Shown piece after piece: positions 58,903 through 64,000 of a stretch of DNA of 64,000 nucleotides (its first letter is position 1; the number at the start of each line of letters is the position of its first letter). This stretch comes from Pseudomonadales bacterium (lineage in GTDB: Bacteria; Pseudomonadota; Gammaproteobacteria; Pseudomonadales; Halieaceae). The notes under the pieces are model-generated. The model did no database searches, was not told where the DNA came from, and worked only from the letters and a program-made list of their open reading frames with translations. A program made the translations under genes and the position numbers. The stretch spans positions 124,001-188,000 of the forward strand of contig JACKNO010000007.1 of NCBI GenBank assembly GCA_024234815.1, written 5' to 3'.

Positions 58903-61308
58903 GCCGATCAGGAGCATTCCCGCGCCAATACCCAGCGGCCATATTCGCGGCGATAGCGTATAGCGCATGTCCATTACCCATTCCTGCAGCATGTAAACCG
59001 ACAGCTCCGCCGCCACCGTGGCCAACAGGCCAGCGAACAGGCCCAGGGCGGCGAATTCAATGAACAGTCCTCCCAGGACCAGGCTGCGGCGCGCGCCCAG
59101 TGCGCGCAAAATAGCGCTCTCATGCATGCGGGCATCGACACTGGCCTGTACACCCGCCACCAGGACCAGCGAGCCGGCGGCGAGGATTACCGCCAGCACC
59201 AGCTCGATGGCGGCGGAGACCTGCTGCACGATGGTACGTATCTGTTCAACCACCACATCCATTTCAATCACGGTTACCGTCGGAAACTGGCGGATGAAAC
59301 GGTTGAGAAAACCCTTGTCCTGGGGCGCGAGGTAAAAACTCGTCATGAAGGTTGCCGGGTAATCCGCCAGCAGACGGGGAGGGAAAATCAGGAAAAAGTT
59401 GGGGCGCATCGATTGCCAGTCCAGCTCCCGCAGGTTGGCGACACGGGCCTCCAGCGGTTCTGAGCCCACCAGGAAACCCACCGTGTCGCCCACCTCGATG
59501 CCCAGGCGTTCCGCGAACTCCCGCTCCACGGACACCAGGGCCTCGTCGGTACCGGGCGCCCACCACTGCCCCGCAAACAGCCGGTTGCCCTCGGGCAGCG
59601 TATCCGACCAGGTGAAATTGGATTCGCGCTGGCGCCGGCCTTCCTCCCGGTCGTCACTGGCGGGCAGCGCTTCGCCGCGCACCGCCATGATACGTCCACG
59701 GATCATCGGGTAGAGGGGCTCGCTCTTGATGTCCTGGGCGCGCAGCATCTGGTCTACGGGCTGGACATCGCCGGGCCCGATATTAATCATGAAGTGATTG
59801 GGCGTGCCCTCGGGCAACTGGGTCTGCCAGTCGTCGATCAGGGAGGTGCGCACCAGCACCAGCACCAGCAGCAACATGATCGCCATGGCGAAGATCACCA
59901 CCTGCATGGCGTTACTGGTGCCCCGCCGCTGCAGACCGGCCAGGGCCAGGCGCCAGATACTGCCAGCGCGCATCCCCACCAGGCGGCCGCCGCGCAACAG
60001 GGTCAGGGCCAGCACCAGGCCCAGCGCCACGGTCACGGCCAGCCCCGCCAGCACCGCCAGGGTCAGTTGCCAATCCCGGCTGTAGCCCCACATGAGCAAG
60101 CTTATCGCCAACAGGCCCAGGGCATAATCTCCCAGGGTGCGGCGGTTCTCCAGTGGCGTGTCCCTGCGCAGCACTCGCAGGGGGCTGGCCAGTGCGAGCC
60201 GGCGCAGGGGCGGCCAGGCGAAGCACAGCAGGCAGGTGAGTGACGTGGCGGCGCCGATGGCGTAGGGCCGGATCCCGCTGGGGCCGGGCTGCACCGGCAG
60301 CTGGTCGCCAAACAGGGAGAAAAACACGGCCTGTATTCCCCAGCCGAGCAGGCAGCCGATGGCGGTGGCGACGGCGCCGAGCATCAGCAGGCTACCGCCA
60401 TACAGACGGTTGACGCGGGCCGAGGTGGCACCGAGGCTCTTCATGATGGCGACGTAATCATTGTGGCGCTCACTGAAACGGCGCGCGGCCAGGGCAATCG
60501 CCACGCCCGCCAGCACCACGCCGAGACTGCCGGCAAGCAGCAGGAAGCGCTCGGCACGCTGCAGGGCGTTGCCGATACCCGGCTGCCCCTCGTTCACATC
60601 CAGCAGGCGCTGGCCATCCTCCAGCTGCGGCTGCAGCCATTGGCGGAAAGACTCCAGGATATCCGGCGGCGCCGCATATAGCTGGCGGTACTCGACCCGG
60701 CTGCCCGGCTGTACCACCCCGGTTGCCGGGATATCGGCGTAGTGCATCAACACGCGCGGGCCGTAGCCGCCAAAGGTGGCCGCCTGGTCCGGCTCGGTGC
60801 GGGCCGCCGCCGCGACCGTGAACTCGGCCTCGCCGATCGCAACCTTATCGCCAATCGCCACATCGAGCAGTGCGAACAGGCGCGACTCCAGCCACACCTG
60901 GCCCCGCCCGGGGCCGCCCTGGGCCGGCAGCACCGCACCGAATGGCTCCTCGCTGAAGGTCAGCGCTCCGCGCAGCGGGTAGCCGTCGCTCACCGCTTTT
61001 ACCGACACCAGTTGCATGCTGTCATCATTGGCGTAGAGCATGGAGGGGAACACCAGCGTGACCGCAGACGCCACGCCCTGCTCCCCTGCCCTTTGCAGCC
61101 AGTCGGGCGGAATTTCCCGGCCACTGCGCACCACCAGGTCGGCGGCGAGGAAGCGGTGACTTTCCTGGGTGAGCGCGTTCTGCAGACGGGTGGCGAATGC
61201 GCTGATACCCGAAACCACCCCTACCGCGAGTATCAGCGCCAGCAATAACACGCCCAGCTCGCCGCCGCGCCAGTCCCTGGCCAGCATTTTTCCGGCTGTT
61301 ACCGACAT
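58834..61308 (-). CDS. ABC transporter permease, FtsX-like (YbbP type)
   Basis: This 824-residue permease has two FtsX domains (about residues 255-375 and 700-815) and ten or so membrane helices, with large periplasmic loops. The start at 61308 (MSVTAGKMLARDWRGGELGV) matches the YbbP N-terminus. It lies four bases after the ATPase gene, and the tesA-ATPase-permease order matches E. coli tesA-ybbA-ybbP. The family is thought to work on envelope or lipid-like substrates by mechanotransmission rather than transport. The gene is complete; its last codons exist as a second copy near tetR. Confidence 0.9.
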   Translation of the reverse strand: MSVTAGKMLARDWRGGELGVLLLALILAVGVVSGISAFATRLQNALTQESHRFLAADLVVRSGREIPPDWLQRAGEQGVASAVTLVFPSMLYANDDSMQLVSVKAVSDGYPLRGALTFSEEPFGAVLPAQGGPGRGQVWLESRLFALLDVAIGDKVAIGEAEFTVAAAARTEPDQAATFGGYGPRVLMHYADIPATGVVQPGSRVEYRQLYAAPPDILESFRQWLQPQLEDGQRLLDVNEGQPGIGNALQRAERFLLLAGSLGVVLAGVAIALAARRFSERHNDYVAIMKSLGATSARVNRLYGGSLLMLGAVATAIGCLLGWGIQAVFFSLFGDQLPVQPGPSGIRPYAIGAATSLTCLLCFAWPPLRRLALASPLRVLRRDTPLENRRTLGDYALGLLAISLLMWGYSRDWQLTLAVLAGLAVTVALGLVLALTLLRGGRLVGMRAGSIWRLALAGLQRRGTSNAMQVVIFAMAIMLLLVLVLVRTSLIDDWQTQLPEGTPNHFMINIGPGDVQPVDQMLRAQDIKSEPLYPMIRGRIMAVRGEALPASDDREEGRRQRESNFTWSDTLPEGNRLFAGQWWAPGTDEALVSVEREFAERLGIEVGDTVGFLVGSEPLEARVANLRELDWQSMRPNFFLIFPPRLLADYPATFMTSFYLAPQDKGFLNRFIRQFPTVTVIEMDVVVEQIRTIVQQVSAAIELVLAVILAAGSLVLVAGVQASVDARMHESAILRALGARRSLVLGGLFIEFAALGLFAGLLATVAAELSVYMLQEWVMDMRYTLSPRIWPLGIGAGMLLIGGLGVFSCRRVVSSPPVALLREL

Positions 61309-61312
61309 GCCT

Positions 61313-61975
61313 CTACTCCACCACCAGCTGACCGGCTTCCAGGCAGATTCGCCGCTGGCAGCGATCAGCCAGTTGCGCGTCATGGGTAACCAGTACCAGG
61401 GTTGTGCCCTCCTCGCGGTTGAGTTCAAACAGCAGGTCGATGATAGTGGCCCCGGTGCGGGTATCGAGATTCCCGGTCGGCTCATCGGCAAATAAAATGG
61501 ATGGATGCGAGGCGAAAGCCCTGGCAATAGCCACCCTCTGTTGCTCGCCTCCGGACAGTTGGCGCGGGTAGTGGCCGGTGCGCGGCCCCAGCCCCACCCT
61601 CTGCAGGAAGTTGTCGGCCTGCTCCCGCGCCCGGGCGTGGCCCTGCAATTCCAGCGGCAGCATCACGTTTTCCAGGGCGGTAAGCGCCGGCAGCAATTGA
61701 AAGGACTGGAACACAAAACCCACGTGGCGCCCGCGAAACAGGGCGCGTCCGTCCTCGTCCAGTTCACCCAGGTTGGTGTCCCCGATAACCACAGTGCCGG
61801 CACTGGCTTCATCGAGCCCGGCCAGCAGGCCCAGCAGGGTCGATTTGCCGGAGCCGGACGCCCCCACGATGGCCACGGATTCCCCCGACTTGATTTCCAG
61901 CGTGATCCCTTTCAGTATTTCGAGTTCGGTTCCCGCCATGGGAATCCGCTTCTGGAGATTTTCGACCTTGATCAT
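61313..61975 (-). CDS. ABC transporter ATP-binding protein (YbbA type)
   Basis: This 220-residue ATPase of the LolD/MacB class has Walker A GASGSGKSTLLGLLAGL, signature QLSGGEQQRVAIARA, Walker B ILFADEPTGNLD and switch His in VLVTHDAQLA. It pairs with the FtsX-like permease. ATG at 61975 is preferred over ATG at 61984 because GAGG then lies at a proper distance. Its start codon region overlaps the presumed TTG start of the divergent tesA. Confidence 0.93.
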   Translation of the reverse strand: MIKVENLQKRIPMAGTELEILKGITLEIKSGESVAIVGASGSGKSTLLGLLAGLDEASAGTVVIGDTNLGELDEDGRALFRGRHVGFVFQSFQLLPALTALENVMLPLELQGHARAREQADNFLQRVGLGPRTGHYPRQLSGGEQQRVAIARAFASHPSILFADEPTGNLDTRTGATIIDLLFELNREEGTTLVLVTHDAQLADRCQRRICLEAGQLVVE

Positions 61976-62612
61976 TAAACACATCCTCTATCCCGTTTTA
62001 CGCACGGGCGTCGTCGCTGGATTGCTGCTGGCCTGCCTCGTCGCGAACACCCAGGCAAGGGAACACAGGATACTGGTGCTGGGCGATAGTATCAGTGCGG
62101 CCTACGGCATGTCTCTTACCCAGGGTTGGGTTACGCTGCTCGCGCAGCACCTGGCTGACGCGGACCCTGCCGTCGAGGTGATCAATGCCAGTATCAGCGG
62201 CGAGACCAGCGACGGCGGTCTGCGCCGACTCCCGGCGCTACTGGAACAGCACCAACCCGGTATCGTCATCATCGAACTGGGCGCCAACGACGGCATGCGC
62301 GGGTTCCCGCTGCCCCGCCTGAGAGATAATCTCACCGCGATGGCCACGCTTTCCAGGAATGCCGGAGCCAGTGTCATACTGGTGTCGATGGAGATACCGC
62401 CAAATTATGGAGCCCGCTATACCGCCGGTTTTCGCGAGAGCTTCAGCGAAGTAGCCACCGACACCGGCAGCACCCTCGCCCCCTTCCTGCTGGACGGGGT
62501 AGCGCTGGATCCGGAGTTGATGCAGGACGATGGGATCCACCCCGACGTGGCGGCCCAGCCAATACTGCTGCAAAATATCCTGCCCACGATTGAATCCGTA
62601 ATGGCCGACTGA
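61968..62612 (+). CDS. tesA: Multifunctional acyl-CoA thioesterase I / lysophospholipase
   Basis: TesA is a periplasmic SGNH hydrolase acting on acyl thioesters and lysophospholipids. The 214-residue protein has a signal peptide (HILYPVLRTGVVAGLLLACLV, cleaved near NTQA). Block I GDSISAAYG holds the nucleophilic Ser, block III ELGANDGMRG, and block V DDGIHPD the catalytic Asp-His. No ATG precedes the signal peptide, so the TTG at 61968 with GGAG eight bases upstream is the likely start. It overlaps bioA by one base (TGATG). Confidence 0.93.
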   Translation: MIIKHILYPVLRTGVVAGLLLACLVANTQAREHRILVLGDSISAAYGMSLTQGWVTLLAQHLADADPAVEVINASISGETSDGGLRRLPALLEQHQPGIVIIELGANDGMRGFPLPRLRDNLTAMATLSRNAGASVILVSMEIPPNYGARYTAGFRESFSEVATDTGSTLAPFLLDGVALDPELMQDDGIHPDVAAQPILLQNILPTIESVMAD

Positions 62613-63913
62613 TGAGCGACTGGACCTGGGCAAAACTGCAAGCCGCTGACCGCGCGGCGATCTGGCACCCCTACGCGTCCGCCACCAACGCGCCAGACGC
62701 CATTCCTGTCACCGGAGCCGCAGGGGTACACCTGCAGCTGGCGGACGGCAGGCGGCTGCTCGACGGCATGTCGTCATGGTGGTGCGCCATCCACGGATAC
62801 AACAATCCCGCGCTCAACCGGGCGGCGCGCGACCAGCTCGGGCAGATGTCTCATGTCATGTTCGGCGGTCTGACCCACCCCCCGGCAGTAAAACTCGCCC
62901 AATTACTCACCGGCTTGACCCCAGCGGGACTGGACCGGGTGTTCTTCAGCGACTCCGGCTCCGTGGCGGTGGAAGTCGCGCTGAAAATGGCTATCCAGTA
63001 CTGGTATTCCGTGGGTAAGCCCGCCAAACAGAAAATGATAGCCCTGCAAAACGGCTACCACGGCGACACCTTCGGCGCGATGTCGGTGTGCGACCCGGTA
63101 ACCGGAATGCACCACCTGTTCGGTGACGTGTTGCCCAAACATTTCTTCGCCCCGGCACCCAGCTGTCGCTTCGGCGAACCCTGCCCCGACAGCGAAATGA
63201 TCGCCATCACCGACCTGCTGACTGAACATCACCGCGAGATCGCCGCCATCATCGTCGAGCCCGTGGTACAGGGCGCCGGCGGCATGCGCTTTTACTCGGC
63301 GGACTACCTGGTGCAGCTGCGCGCCCTGTGCGACGCCTTTGACGTCCTGTTGATCTTTGATGAGATCGCGACCGGATTCGGCCGCACCGGCAAGCTGTTC
63401 GCCCTCGAGCATGCCAAAGTGGAGCCCGACATCCTGTGCCTGGGCAAAGCGCTCACCGGCGGCTACATGACCCTGGCGGCGACGCTGTGCAACGAGCGCA
63501 TCAGCAGCGGAATCAGTGACGGCGAGGCCGGCGCGTTCATGCACGGACCCACCTTCATGGCCAACCCGCTGGCCTGCGCGGTTGCCTGCGCCAGCGTCGA
63601 ACTGTTGTTATCACAGCCCTGGCTGCGCATTGTGCAGCGCATTCACAACGAACTCGAAACGGGTCTGGCGCCCGCCCGAAAACTGGACAATGTCGCTGAA
63701 GTTCGCACCCTGGGCGCAATCGGGGTAATCGAACTCAAAGAACCCGTGGATCTGCGCAAGGTGCAGCCCATGTTCGTGGAGCGCGGCGTGTGGGTGCGCC
63801 CCTTTGGCAAGCTGGTGTACGCCATGCCGCCATTCGTAATGAGCAGCAATGACATCGCCACCCTGACCGCGGCCATGGTGGATGTGGTCGCGCAGACCCG
63901 CACTTCCCGCTAG
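62612..63913 (+). CDS. bioA: Adenosylmethionine-8-amino-7-oxononanoate aminotransferase
   Basis: BioA makes 7,8-diaminopelargonate in biotin synthesis using SAM as amino donor. The 433-residue fold-type I aminotransferase shows IWHPYASATNAP at the N-terminus, SSWWCAIHGYNNP (substrate pocket), QNGYHGDTFGAMSVCDP, LLIFDEIATGFGRTG (PLP Asp) and CLGKALTGGYMTLAAT with the PLP lysine. It is coupled to tesA by a one-base overlap and ends in a palindromic CTAG shared with the next convergent gene's stop. Other bio genes are not in the window. Confidence 0.96.
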   Translation: MSDWTWAKLQAADRAAIWHPYASATNAPDAIPVTGAAGVHLQLADGRRLLDGMSSWWCAIHGYNNPALNRAARDQLGQMSHVMFGGLTHPPAVKLAQLLTGLTPAGLDRVFFSDSGSVAVEVALKMAIQYWYSVGKPAKQKMIALQNGYHGDTFGAMSVCDPVTGMHHLFGDVLPKHFFAPAPSCRFGEPCPDSEMIAITDLLTEHHREIAAIIVEPVVQGAGGMRFYSADYLVQLRALCDAFDVLLIFDEIATGFGRTGKLFALEHAKVEPDILCLGKALTGGYMTLAATLCNERISSGISDGEAGAFMHGPTFMANPLACAVACASVELLLSQPWLRIVQRIHNELETGLAPARKLDNVAEVRTLGAIGVIELKEPVDLRKVQPMFVERGVWVRPFGKLVYAMPPFVMSSNDIATLTAAMVDVVAQTRTSR

Positions 63914-64000
63914 TTAACCTCGATATCGGTGGCGGTGATCAGGTCGTTTTCATCCTGTACTGCCTTGTACTGCACGGGTAGCCCCAGTTCGAAATCGTCC
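63910..64000 (-). CDS. C-terminal end of an unidentified gene (partial)
   Basis: The minus strand reads DDFELGLPVQYKAVQDENDL then ITATDIEVN and a TAG stop at 63910-63912; the rest lies outside the window. The stop overlaps the bioA stop (CTAG read both ways). The fragment is too short to identify, and no family is claimed. Confidence 0.55.
   Translation of the reverse strand, partial: DDFELGLPVQYKAVQDENDLITATDIEVN

Noticed and set aside
1..64000. CRISPR arrays, rRNA genes, prophage or insertion sequences
   Set aside because: No regularly spaced short repeats, transposase or phage structural genes were seen. The only long repeats are the coding modules of the beta-helix gene, the permease-end duplicate and the small DUF1800 repeat.

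Overview
The window is about 60% GC bacterial chromosome, densely packed and almost entirely housekeeping. Several arrangements point to a Gammaproteobacterium: sdhCDAB-sucAB-lpdA-sucC divergent from gltA, smc-zipA-ligA, the ccm cytochrome c maturation operon, and tesA divergent from a YbbA/YbbP-type ABC exporter. TonB receptors, a phosphate porin and the gene content suggest an aerobic, probably marine heterotroph, perhaps of the Cellvibrionales/Halieaceae type. That placement is inference from gene order and protein style, not from a phylogeny. I saw no prophage, insertion sequence, CRISPR array or rRNA.

Layout. 1-10010 (minus) holds TCA-cycle genes sucC (partial), lpdA, sucB, sucA and sdhBADC. 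A 330-bp divergent promoter region separates them from gltA (plus). A FabY-like KAS III, hisC and one tRNA-Glu follow. 14132-32792 is a phosphate-acquisition island: phoB-phoR-phoU, pstSCAB-phoU, a porin, a small secreted protein, and an operon of lipoprotein, triple-repeat beta-helix protein and TonB-dependent receptor. 32811-37494 encodes a ferredoxin-type 2-oxoacid oxidoreductase (KorAB) with an Fe-S/FAD partner. 37638-44887 is a lytic transglycosylase lipoprotein, ligA, zipA and smc. 45108-53003 is ttcA-ccmABCDEFGHI. mdh and a TetR regulator follow, then a secreted DUF1800/DUF1501 pair, an ABC exporter (permease and ATPase), tesA, bioA and the 3' tip of one more gene.

How the genes work together. 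By direct reading I found PHO-box-like arrays (7-bp half sites repeated every 11 bp) upstream of phoB, pstS, the porin, the 118-residue secreted protein and the lipoprotein operon. In the pstS, porin, small-protein and lipoprotein cases a plausible -10 lies exactly 10 bp downstream of the array. I therefore read the lipoprotein/beta-helix/TonB-receptor operon as a phosphate-starvation outer-membrane uptake system. Its substrate is unknown, and it is the best candidate here for an undescribed system.

A second notable point is a recombination scar. A copy of the last 22-23 codons of the ABC permease gene sits just downstream of tetR, differing from the intact copy only at synonymous positions. 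The two copies are direct repeats bracketing the DUF1800/DUF1501 cassette, which suggests that the cassette was imported.
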